Assembly: GCA_029565395.1 (NCBI GenBank)
Contig: JAKQOG010000008.1
Location: 1 to 39,182, forward strand
DNA length: 39,182 nucleotides
Direction: 5' to 3'
From: Candidatus Hydrogenedentota bacterium
Lineage (GTDB): Bacteria > Hydrogenedentota > Hydrogenedentia > Hydrogenedentales > CAILVY01
Shown here: positions 28,155-35,162 of the stretch, in pieces
Layout: every line of letters begins with the position of its first letter
How positions within the stretch are numbered: the stretch's first letter is position 1
Program-made: the position numbers and the translations under genes
Notes under the pieces: model-generated
Databases searched by the model: none
The model's input: the letters and a program-made list of their open reading frames with translations, nothing else
What the model was told of the DNA's origin: nothing

Positions 28155-29054
28155 TCATGGCAGGGAGCGATGGCACAGTAATGCGCCCGCCACCACCATA
28201 ATGCAACCCAGCCATGCAGCTTCCCCGATAGGTATACTCAAATATAGACTACTGATCAAGGTGGAGAGAATCGGAATAAAATACGACAACGTCACGACCA
28301 GGATGATGCGCCCGCGGCGTAAAGCCACATCCCATAAAATGTACCCCAGCATCGTTGGCGCCAGCCCAAGATAAAATAACTCTACTACTGATCGGATGCT
28401 CCACTGCGGAGAAGTGGGTGCAAAGGGAAGCAAGACAAACAATCCCGCCGCGGCTGCAAGGAAAAAGAATGGAGTGGCCCAGCCTTCGGTCTCATTGGTC
28501 CACAAGTGGCTCAAATTACTGTACAACGCCCACAAGATCGCCGCGGCCAGTGCCAACAGATGCGGCGCGGGATGGGTCCAAAAGCTCCTAAATGAAACCG
28601 TGCCGCCGCTCAGCGCAAGAACGATCCCCCCGAAGGCAAGGATTACTCCCAGCGCCAACAACGGCATCGAACCTCGCCGTCCAAGGATGGGCATTGCAAA
28701 CGCCAGGGTTAGGCTTGGCCAGAGATAATTGATGATGGTGACCTCGATTAACTGTTGATGATCCGAAGCGAACCCGATGGCCGCCACAATCACCATCATC
28801 TCCGCCACAAAAATCCCTCCGCAGATGAACAAGTACCGCTTCGGCAACTGTATGGTTTTACGGAAGGCGCCCCGTTGTGATGCTAAATACACCATCGACG
28901 CCACCCCCGCAATTAACATGGACAATGCCCCTGCGGTAAACGTGCCCAACTGCTCCATCACACTGCGTGAAAAGGCAATATTGGTGCCCCAGAAAAGAAT
29001 CGCCAGGATTCCCGCCGCCGTGCCGGCCCATGATCGCGTGAACACGTCCTTCAT
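28155..29054 (-). CDS. yddG: DMT-superfamily exporter, YddG-like (aromatic amino acid exporter family)
   Basis: 299 residues, ten hydrophobic helices, inner membrane. Two EamA halves are visible. The block 'HHQQLIEV..INYLWPSLT' equivalent ('DHQQLIEVTIINYLWPSLTL') closely resembles E. coli YddG ('HHQAIEVGMVNYLWPSLTI', from memory), as do 'AAAILWALYSNLSH' and 'LSYFIPILSTLISS'. YddG exports aromatic amino acids and related metabolites; the substrate here is inferred by family only. The start has no obvious Shine-Dalgarno sequence. It lies 22 bp after the HTH gene, so coupled expression is likely. Confidence 0.8.
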   Translation of the reverse strand: MKDVFTRSWAGTAAGILAILFWGTNIAFSRSVMEQLGTFTAGALSMLIAGVASMVYLASQRGAFRKTIQLPKRYLFICGGIFVAEMMVIVAAIGFASDHQQLIEVTIINYLWPSLTLAFAMPILGRRGSMPLLALGVILAFGGIVLALSGGTVSFRSFWTHPAPHLLALAAAILWALYSNLSHLWTNETEGWATPFFFLAAAAGLFVLLPFAPTSPQWSIRSVVELFYLGLAPTMLGYILWDVALRRGRIILVVTLSYFIPILSTLISSLYLSIPIGEAAWLGCIMVVAGALLCHRSLP

Positions 29055-29076
29055 TTATGCTTGTGAGAGAGCCATG

Positions 29077-29415
29077 TTAAAACAGGAGCTGCTGCAGATC
29101 ATCCACCTTTTCTTTTTTCGGCGGGGAAGTGATCGTGTCGGGATCCACCTCCAGTTTTTCCACACGCGGCTTGCGCCCCCGTTTGGCGGGCAAGGCCTTC
29201 GGCGGATCATTCTTGGACGCAGGATCCGGCGCCGCTGCAGGCATCTCGCCACGCGCCAGTGCCGCAATATCTTCCTGCAGCATCACCTCGGTCGTTCGCC
29301 ACGCTTTCCCCATCTTGAACGCGCGCAACCGTTTTTCCCGGAACATTTCCCGGACGGTGATTTCTTTTACTTTCAACACTTCCGCGACATCCGTAACCGT
29401 CAAAATCTTATCCAT
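29077..29415 (-). CDS. Excisionase/MerR-type HTH protein with AT-hook-like tail
   Basis: 112 residues. Residues about 4-55 ('ILTVTDVAEVLKVKEITVRE', then 'AFKMGKAWRTTEVMLQEDIA') are the HTH_17 excisionase-type fold that binds DNA as a small winged helix. The tail is Ala/Pro/Lys-rich with 'KRGRKPRVE', an AT-hook-like basic patch, and ends 'DDLQQLLF'. No integrase or phage gene is next to it, so a local regulator of the downstream exporter is more likely than a true excisionase (inference). Confidence 0.7.
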   Translation of the reverse strand: MDKILTVTDVAEVLKVKEITVREMFREKRLRAFKMGKAWRTTEVMLQEDIAALARGEMPAAAPDPASKNDPPKALPAKRGRKPRVEKLEVDPDTITSPPKKEKVDDLQQLLF

Positions 29416-29536
29416 ACCAAGCTATCCCCACTCTCCCGCACGCGGTTGAGCACAAACAATCACAAAAAAGGTATTATACGAAACAAACCGCCGTCTAACA
29501 AGCTTCTTTTTTTTGACAGGCGCCCCCATGAAAAAT

Positions 29537-29566
29537 AACAGCCCGCCTCGTACACAGGAGGCGGGC
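29537..29566 (-). terminator. Intrinsic terminator after the trypsin-like peptidase gene
   Basis: A perfect 9-bp GC-rich stem (GCCCGCCTC 29541-29549 with GAGGCGGGC 29558-29566, 8-nt loop) is followed on the minus strand by TGTTATTTTT. It lies 23 bp past the peptidase stop codon. Confidence 0.8.
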
Positions 29567-29588
29567 CATAGATAAATCTGCAACTTAA

Positions 29589-30695
29589 TTAAAAGGCAAC
29601 CACTTTACCCACTTCCATCAATTCCACCGGAACATTGTCCACCGCTAGCGGGGCTGCCGCCCTGGCTTCAGGGGTAATCTTTTCAACAAGCACCTTGACA
29701 ACCGCCTTCCCATTAGTTGCCAAGCCTACCGCATGGCCTACAGCACCGGGCACTGCCATCAATTTGCCTTTGTTGTTTTCCTTGGCTTTAGAGGCTTTTA
29801 CCGTATCGCTTGCCGCAGCAGCATTCGAAGCCGCCGTAGCCACTCCAACCATGCTGACGCCAAAATAGTTCAACACGTCCTGAATAGGATTAGCAATGGC
29901 CACTTTGGAGCTTCCCGCATACAACAACCCAATGGCACGTGGATTTGTCGCCACATTCTCCACCATCAAGGAACCGGAATCCCCCGCTTTCAGGAATTTA
30001 CCAGGGGATATGAGAATCTGGCCATTTAATGTAGAAACATAATCCGTCCCTGCACATTCCGTCGAATAAAGAACCGATATGGTGGCATTCAGGCCCACTA
30101 CTTTGCCTGTCGTAAGGCCAGAGGTGCGCCCGCTCTTTTTCACCGCCTGATTCAGCGCGGCCGCAAGGGGTGTTGCAGAAATCGTTCCAATCTCAAGAAT
30201 CTTGCCCTGTGGATCTACCATGCCCGGGATAACTTGGGCAATGGCGGCATCCACTACACTGATTCCATCGGGAACAATCACTGCCCAATTCGACAGATTG
30301 GCCACATAGTCGGCTGGAATATTGCTGCATCCCACATCGATTAAACCCGGTTGATCCACCGGATCACCCGGCGTGGAAACAATGCCGTCGGTGTCGTCGA
30401 TATCCCCGGCAAACACGTGGGTGTTACTCAGAATATACTGGACGCCGCTCGCATCTTTTACGAGAGAACCTAATGTGCCGCCACAGCAATACCCATTGGC
30501 AAGATCCAAGGCGATGCCGCCGGATACTCCCAATTGAATCGGACGATCCTGCCGCGCCGTATGACTCGGCGGGGTGGGCTTCGGCGGTTTCGGCGCCTTC
30601 GGCGCAGCCAAAGCATCAAGAGACACAAAGCTCAACAGAAACGCCCCTAAAACCAGTACCACACCAACTGCCATCAAACGAGATTTTGCATGCAT
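29589..30695 (-). CDS. Secreted trypsin-like serine peptidase
   Basis: 368 residues from ATG 30695, chosen because GGAG and AAGGAG lie upstream and a clean signal peptide follows ('VVLVLGAFLLSFVSLDALAA'). The frame extends to 30809 without export features. The chymotrypsin-fold triad is readable: 'LSNTHVFAG' (His93), an Asp candidate in 'VVDAAIAQV' and 'KAGDSGSLMV' (Ser240). 'GYCCGGTLGSLV' precedes the His block. The C-terminal segment ('AVGLATNGKAVVKVLVEK', 'TPEARAAAPLAVDNVPVEL') is an extra beta-rich domain seen in bacterial trypsin-like proteins of this type. Extracellular or periplasmic; substrate unknown. It has its own terminator. Confidence 0.8.
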   Translation of the reverse strand: MHAKSRLMAVGVVLVLGAFLLSFVSLDALAAPKAPKPPKPTPPSHTARQDRPIQLGVSGGIALDLANGYCCGGTLGSLVKDASGVQYILSNTHVFAGDIDDTDGIVSTPGDPVDQPGLIDVGCSNIPADYVANLSNWAVIVPDGISVVDAAIAQVIPGMVDPQGKILEIGTISATPLAAALNQAVKKSGRTSGLTTGKVVGLNATISVLYSTECAGTDYVSTLNGQILISPGKFLKAGDSGSLMVENVATNPRAIGLLYAGSSKVAIANPIQDVLNYFGVSMVGVATAASNAAAASDTVKASKAKENNKGKLMAVPGAVGHAVGLATNGKAVVKVLVEKITPEARAAAPLAVDNVPVELMEVGKVVAF

Positions 30696-30908
30696 GTTCT
30701 CCACACTCCTTCTCACCCAAAAATAATGGGCATTATTCTTCCTCATTGACTGTTCGCCCATTAGCCCCAAAGCAGCCGATACGCTTACTTCAGCCTCGAC
30801 TTCATACACCCCAAACGTATATCCATATCATAACACTTTTTTGCCGGTTTTTCCATGACTATGTTGCATTTAAATATCGCATTTTAGTAATAGGAATCCT
30901 TACTAATT

Positions 30909-33431
30909 TCAACCCCCGCGCTTGCATATCCGCTTAACCTTAATGCATCCACTCTTCACGTCAACAAACGGTTCGCCATCCTTCATTCCCACGATCCCGA
31001 AGCCTGTGGCGGTAGCGAGAAAGCTCCGGAAATCCGCACCCAGGCGTGAATCCACGTAGAGGGTCTTGTCCACGGCATCGTAATATGCCCCGGTGAGCGC
31101 CTGAAGCAGCCCAAAACTGGACAATGCCCGCCCATACCAATGGCCACATTCATACTCGTTGAATGGGTTGCGGCGAATGCCGTTGTAACGGTCGCGGCAC
31201 AGCCGGACCACCTCTAAACCCTTATCGGTCATGCCTTCCAGGATTAAGTGAGAGGCCACTTGGTATTCAATACCGGTCCAGACCTCATCACTATAGACAA
31301 ATGGAATGGCGAGGGCGCCGCCCTTGGGCCAGGAACACAGCAAGAGTCCGCCTTCATCGCCCATGGCATAGGAAGGCCGCTGGGGATTGGCATGGCTCGA
31401 TAAATCCCGGCGGAGGTTGTACGTATAGACAGAGGCCAGATGGCTCTTCACTTTAACGGGATCGGCAATGGGATCCTGCAGGCCGCAAACGCGCGCAATC
31501 CAGAATCCCAGTACGCCGTCCGACAGACAGCCGGTGCCGTATTGATACTTGGGTCCCTGCTGGTTCAGCAACTTGACAATGTCTCCATAGCCTTTTCCGT
31601 TGGACGATGCATCAATGGGGGTAAATTTCGCGTTCAATCCGTCGGTCTGTATTTTTTGATAGAAATATTCGCCATTGTAAAGCTCGGTTTCCAAGAATGT
31701 GCGGCCTTTCTGTAAAAGATCCTTAAAGGTATCGACATTTTCGCCAACGGCCTCGCCCATTTTAATGGCGGCGGTCAGCGCGCCCAGGTAAAAGCTGGTG
31801 CAATGGCCTTCCGGCCCCCAATATTCAATGTCATATGTATTATGATGAGGTTCCTCGAGGACTCCCTTTCCGCGCGGGTCCCATGTGGCAATGCAATACT
31901 CCAGGCTTTGTTTTACCTTGGGCCAGAGGCTGGTCATCCATTCCGTGTCGCCGGAGATGCGCCATTCCCGGTAGATCTTCATAATCCCGCCGAGCTGCCC
32001 GTCCGCCGCGGCATGAAAATCATGTTCGACGGGGCGAATCGGCAGGTTGGACCGGAACATTTGATGACCGCGTTCATCCTGACTCACGGTGAATTCCGTT
32101 TCACGGAGACTTCGCTCCAGATCGGGGAACAAGTGCGCAATGGCTTGGGCATAATTCCACACATGTGTGCAGGAGCCATGACAACAGCCGCTGTTGTCGC
32201 AACAGCCTTCAAAACACCAGAGCCGTCCGTCGGCTTGGCGCTGCACCGTGGGCGATTTCAGGATGGTGAGATTCGCTGCAACCGCCTCGATCACTTCCGG
32301 GGGCAGCGTGGAATCATAAAACGCGTCGCGGAACAAGGCGCTTTTCTCGCGCAGGTCCCCATAGTGTTCCCGCCAGTAATGGGCGGCCTTTTTCAGATTC
32401 TTAAAACGTCCGGCATACCAGGGAACATGATACTGTTTCGGACAGCAATTGGGATCTTTGGAATCGCATTTGGGATCCTTGCCGATATGAAGGTCGGTCT
32501 TGGGCACATACCAGGTGAACAACAGGCGAATGGTTTTGCTCTCGCCCGGCTTCAGGGCGAAGGGGACAAACAGCGAGGCGCCGGGGCACTCGCCTTCCAC
32601 CGGTGGATTGTCGCGCAAAATGCCTTCCTGCACGTTCCGCCACGCGAGCGTCAGGGAATCCCACCACCCGCCCTTGAACCAGCAATGGTCCACCACGGTT
32701 TTGTCCCCCAACACACACGCGGCAAAACCGCCTTCTTTTTCCGGATGTGCATCGTCCCCGTCCTGCCACAAGACAAAACCATCGTCCATGGACGTTATGG
32801 TGTTGTGACCTTTCCCCTCGGCCATGAAATTCTTCGTGTTGAAGGAAAAAATGCTCTCGATCCGTTGTGAGGAAGGATTTTTGAAATGGTATTCGAGACC
32901 GGCTACGGGCAGGCTGGAATTATCCGCGTCGCCGGGGATGAAGGGACTCCACCCGGTGATCTCTGTTTCCAGGGGGATGTCATTGTCCTTAAGCGTGATC
33001 GTGGCGAAGGGGAACCGCGCGAGGAAAACGGCCTCATCGAAGCGCGGCAGGCCAAAGCTGGCGCCGGAGGCACCGTTGCCCGTGCCGGGCATGCCAAAAT
33101 ATTTCCAATCTGGGATCGGCCCTTCCAGAACCCGTGCAATGTTCCCTTTTTCACCCTTGACGCATATAGCCGAAAAAATGCAGGGGGCGTTGAATACGTC
33201 CATTTTATTGCGGACGGATACATGGGAGATCGCGCCCGTGCCTTCCAGGCAAATCATGCCCGCGCCGAGGCCGCCCAGCGGGAACGCCACGCGATTCAGA
33301 TACTCGCCCGTATACGGACCATTGTACTCCCGATCAGAGGATTTCTCCGCCGCCCATGCGCCAGTCAACGCGGGAAGGATTAAAAAGATGGCTAAAAGCA
33401 GTACTGCGAATATTACGTGTACATCAATCAT
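30909..33431 (-). CDS. Secreted GH116-type (GBA2-like) beta-glucosidase
   Basis: 840 residues. A signal peptide (IFAVLLLAIFLILPALTGAWA) is followed by 'RVAFPLGGLGAGMICLEGTG', the hallmark N-terminal block of bile-acid beta-glucosidase/GH116 proteins. A C-terminal alpha/alpha barrel follows with 'HVWNYAQAIAHLFPDLERS', 'GVLEEPHHNTYD' (Glu526/527, matching the position of the GBA2 nucleophile block), 'CLSDGVLGFWIARVCGL' and 'DEVWTGIEYQVA'. I cannot fix the acid/base residue with certainty. A Cys-dense stretch (GCCDNSGCCHGSC, near residue 410) precedes 'THVWNYAQ'. The start has AAGGAG 7 nt upstream. The enzyme should cleave beta-glucosides (or xylosides) outside the cytoplasm. It follows the small-ORF array by 170 bp and could be part of that transcript. 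Confidence 0.85.
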   Translation of the reverse strand: MIDVHVIFAVLLLAIFLILPALTGAWAAEKSSDREYNGPYTGEYLNRVAFPLGGLGAGMICLEGTGAISHVSVRNKMDVFNAPCIFSAICVKGEKGNIARVLEGPIPDWKYFGMPGTGNGASGASFGLPRFDEAVFLARFPFATITLKDNDIPLETEITGWSPFIPGDADNSSLPVAGLEYHFKNPSSQRIESIFSFNTKNFMAEGKGHNTITSMDDGFVLWQDGDDAHPEKEGGFAACVLGDKTVVDHCWFKGGWWDSLTLAWRNVQEGILRDNPPVEGECPGASLFVPFALKPGESKTIRLLFTWYVPKTDLHIGKDPKCDSKDPNCCPKQYHVPWYAGRFKNLKKAAHYWREHYGDLREKSALFRDAFYDSTLPPEVIEAVAANLTILKSPTVQRQADGRLWCFEGCCDNSGCCHGSCTHVWNYAQAIAHLFPDLERSLRETEFTVSQDERGHQMFRSNLPIRPVEHDFHAAADGQLGGIMKIYREWRISGDTEWMTSLWPKVKQSLEYCIATWDPRGKGVLEEPHHNTYDIEYWGPEGHCTSFYLGALTAAIKMGEAVGENVDTFKDLLQKGRTFLETELYNGEYFYQKIQTDGLNAKFTPIDASSNGKGYGDIVKLLNQQGPKYQYGTGCLSDGVLGFWIARVCGLQDPIADPVKVKSHLASVYTYNLRRDLSSHANPQRPSYAMGDEGGLLLCSWPKGGALAIPFVYSDEVWTGIEYQVASHLILEGMTDKGLEVVRLCRDRYNGIRRNPFNEYECGHWYGRALSSFGLLQALTGAYYDAVDKTLYVDSRLGADFRSFLATATGFGIVGMKDGEPFVDVKSGCIKVKRICKRGG

Positions 33432-33601
33432 TAAAATGCTCCTTGCTCGTTATCACTCCTCGCCTAAGTATACTTGGTAAGACGCATCTTTCAAAAGCGT
33501 ACTGCTATCGATACCCATAGTGATATTTTTTGGACCAAATGCCGTGGAAGGTTGGAGGATTAATTGCCCCGGCTATAGATATGGAAATTAAAAACAAACC
33601 G

Positions 33602-33736
33602 CTATGCACATTTGTATGAAATCTGGCAATAAATTTGATCGAATAAGTAAATTGGAGCCATCTTCCATTGGGGAACCATTTTTATATCGACTTTTAGGAT
33701 GCTTTCAGCTTTACTTAGGGACAATATATGCTTCAT
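33602..33736 (-). CDS. Small ORF h of the HxxxIS array (44 aa)
   Basis: It starts MKHILSLS and thus has the array signature H-x3-[ILV]-S. AAGGTAG lies just before the ATG at 33736. The C-terminal half is aromatic (PQWKMAPIYLFDQIYCQ) with the Gln followed by an aliphatic residue that recurs in the array. A longer in-frame start exists at 33832 but lacks the signature. No known family. Confidence 0.5.
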   Translation of the reverse strand: MKHILSLSKAESILKVDIKMVPQWKMAPIYLFDQIYCQISYKCA

Positions 33737-33768
33737 ATTTCTACCTTCATGTTCTAAACGTCTTATGT

Positions 33769-33960
33769 TTACCACTCGTATAGCGGCATTTCTACCGATG
33801 AAAATGACTTCAGCGTTTGTATCGCGCTGCAATGATGAAGAATAATCTGCTCAGGATTTGAAAAAATATATGCAATATATGTGGCTTTCGGATTTGTAAA
33901 CGTATCTGCTTTTGCAGGAAGTTCTCTGTCTGTTGATATTTCTTTTAAATGTTGTCGCAT
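33769..33960 (-). CDS. Small ORF g of the HxxxIS array (63 aa)
   Basis: It starts MRQHLKEIS; AAGGTGAT lies upstream of the ATG at 33960. It directly follows a remnant of the M4 peptidase tail, in the same order as ORF a follows the intact peptidase. The middle contains 'YIFSNPEQIILHH'. It is the longest member and 32 bp upstream of ORF h. No known family. Confidence 0.5.
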   Translation of the reverse strand: MRQHLKEISTDRELPAKADTFTNPKATYIAYIFSNPEQIILHHCSAIQTLKSFSSVEMPLYEW

Positions 33961-33977
33961 GTTATTTTTTGATCACC

Positions 33978-34046
33978 TTATATTTCCGTACCCGTGAGAA
34001 TAAAACTTCCAGGATCTCGTAAGCGGGCAAATGTGTGTCTCTTTAA
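33978..34046 (-). pseudogene. Remnant of the M4 peptidase C-terminal tail
   Basis: The minus frame reads RDPGSFILTGTEI then stop. The intact peptidase ends RDPGSLVLAGTVIYPDDNV. Sixteen bases (GAGATCCTGGAAGTTT) are identical between the two places. The remnant lies immediately before ORF g, mirroring the intact gene before ORF a. Confidence 0.7.
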
Positions 34047-34203
34047 GCTTCAGTTTTGCCCGTTGAAATACCAGAAACAATCTGATCAATTTCAACGCAA
34101 ATTAATGCCGGAATATAAAGAAATAATTCCATAAGCAGTTTCCAGTCGATATCCAAGCATTTGCCGTCTTTGGCCATGACACAATTTTCAAATGTGTTTT
34201 CAT
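34043..34203 (-). pseudogene. Small ORF f of the HxxxIS array, apparently frameshifted
   Basis: ATG 34203, with AGGAGA 8 nt upstream, opens MKTHLKIVSWPK, the array signature, but this frame ends after 33 residues (stop 34102-34104). An overlapping frame (34043-34177) continues with 'LDIDWKLLMELFLYIPALI' and 'DQIV'. That matches the second half of ORF a ('DEDIFLDIILFIPVLI', 'FQWIV'). One indel near codon 12 would restore a full-length paralogue of ORF a. The 33-residue peptide might still be made. Confidence 0.5.
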
Positions 34204-34268
34204 TTCAACTATCTCCTATGATAGTCAATCACCTATTGAAATCAATTCGACTTATTGTAACGACACAC

Positions 34269-34418
34269 TTATCGTGAAATTTTTGATATAGGCTCATCGA
34301 AAAATAAAACCTGATACCAGTGAGAAACACAAGTCTTGAGATTGCGTCTTTCCGTAGATGCGTGCGCTACAGGCATAATATTTCGTGGTGGTTTTGAAAC
34401 AGTATTCAAGTGTTTCAT
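34269..34418 (-). CDS. Small ORF d of the HxxxIS array (49 aa)
   Basis: It starts MKHLNTVSKPPR; AAGGA precedes ATG 34418. It is a close paralogue of ORF c: both have 49 residues, begin with HLN[ST]VS and carry the block '[IV]S[QH]W[HY]Q' around residues 31-36. Codons for the shared residues differ (for example CAC TTG against CAT CTA), so the likeness is at protein level. Function unknown. Confidence 0.55.
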   Translation of the reverse strand: MKHLNTVSKPPRNIMPVAHASTERRNLKTCVSHWYQVLFFDEPISKISR

Positions 34419-34557
34419 TTTTCATCCTTTATATAAGCACATTTTTACGATCATAGTATCTCTATAAAAGTACAAACTTATATTCATGGCCCATATCCAT
34501 GGCTTGATAACCTATCCGGATCACCTCCCATATGCTAAGTAAGCAACAGGTTCAGTT

Positions 34558-34707
34558 CTATTGTAAGTTCTTTGAATATGATTGCCCATGACAAAGATTT
34601 TGGTGCCACTGTGAAATCAACATTTTTAGATGGATTTCTTTATATGTATCAGCTAAGACCAGAGGAATTTTTTTTTGTCGTGATACACTATTTAGATGAT
34701 TTTTCAT
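34558..34707 (-). CDS. Small ORF c of the HxxxIS array (49 aa)
   Basis: It starts MKNHLNSVS and has 'LISQWHQNLC' in the second half, paralogous to ORF d. TGGAG lies 8 nt upstream of ATG 34707, overlapping the end of a peptidase-tail remnant. No signal peptide or membrane helix is evident. Function unknown. Confidence 0.55.
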   Translation of the reverse strand: MKNHLNSVSRQKKIPLVLADTYKEIHLKMLISQWHQNLCHGQSYSKNLQ

Positions 34708-34711
34708 TGAT

Positions 34712-34813
34712 CTATCTCCAGGAATTAATAAAGCTTTGATGTGTTAAATTAGCAATCACACTTACTGGATCATTTCCCATGAATCCCTTTCCATAAATAG
34801 CCAGACTTCCACC
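34712..34813 (-). pseudogene. Remnant of the M4 peptidase C-terminal domain between ORFs b and c
   Basis: The minus frame reads GGSLAIYGKGFMGNDP then VSVIANLT. It aligns with the intact peptidase segment 'SLVVLGPDTYPNQP' followed by 'VIVLTSEGY'. It has no start codon context and ends in TAG just before ORF c. Confidence 0.55.
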
Positions 34814-34816
34814 ACA

Positions 34817-34963
34817 TCACACATCAGCATTACTCTTCCCAAAAAGTTCTTGAAAATATAGCCTGATCGCTGTAATCATCCGGGGCACGAGAAAATCAGG
34901 TGGTTCTACCGGGAGAAATGCCTTTGGGGGAGCCTTGCGCGAAATATATCTATTGTGCTTCAT
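34817..34963 (-). CDS. Small ORF b of the HxxxIS array (48 aa)
   Basis: It starts MKHNRYISRKAPPKAF at ATG 34963, with GCGGAGA about 8 nt upstream, 20 bp after the stop of ORF a. A longer in-frame start at 35041 lacks the signature and overlaps ORF a. The second half contains 'AIRLYFQELFG', again with the conserved Gln plus aliphatic pattern nearby. Basic, no signal peptide. Function unknown. Confidence 0.5.
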   Translation of the reverse strand: MKHNRYISRKAPPKAFLPVEPPDFLVPRMITAIRLYFQELFGKSNADV

Positions 34964-34983
34964 TTGTTTTTTCTCCGCTATTT

Positions 34984-35139
34984 TCAAGTCTGAACTTTGT
35001 GTGTCCATGAGTACCAGACAATCCATTGGAAACCATCCCAAATTAATACTGGAATAAACAGGATTATATCCAGAAAAATGTCTTCATCAGGATTAAAGGC
35101 CAACCGTGGATAGCTTATGGGCGTTAAATGTTTTGTCAT
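34984..35139 (-). CDS. Small ORF a of the HxxxIS array (51 aa)
   Basis: It starts MTKHLTPISYPRLAF at ATG 35139, with GGGAGA 8 nt upstream and only 23 bp after the M4 peptidase stop, so the two are almost certainly co-transcribed. The second half is hydrophobic and aromatic ('IFLDIILFIPVLIWDGFQWI') and could lie in or on a membrane. It is matched by the frameshifted ORF f. Function unknown. Confidence 0.55.
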   Translation of the reverse strand: MTKHLTPISYPRLAFNPDEDIFLDIILFIPVLIWDGFQWIVWYSWTHKVQT

Positions 35140-35162
35140 TTTAAAGATCTCCCATTCGTTTT

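Noticed and set aside
31803..32870. 355-codon plus-strand ORF
   Set aside because: Antisense to the GH116 catalytic barrel; no recognisable domain.
33481..33553. 21-codon ORF (MGIDSSTLLKD...) before the GH116 gene as an eighth array member
   Set aside because: It lacks the H-x3-[ILV]-S signature and a ribosome site.
34441..34500. Short ORF MDMGHEYKFVLL between ORFs d and c
   Set aside because: Only 12 codons, no signature; better read as a possible decayed piece of the peptidase tail.
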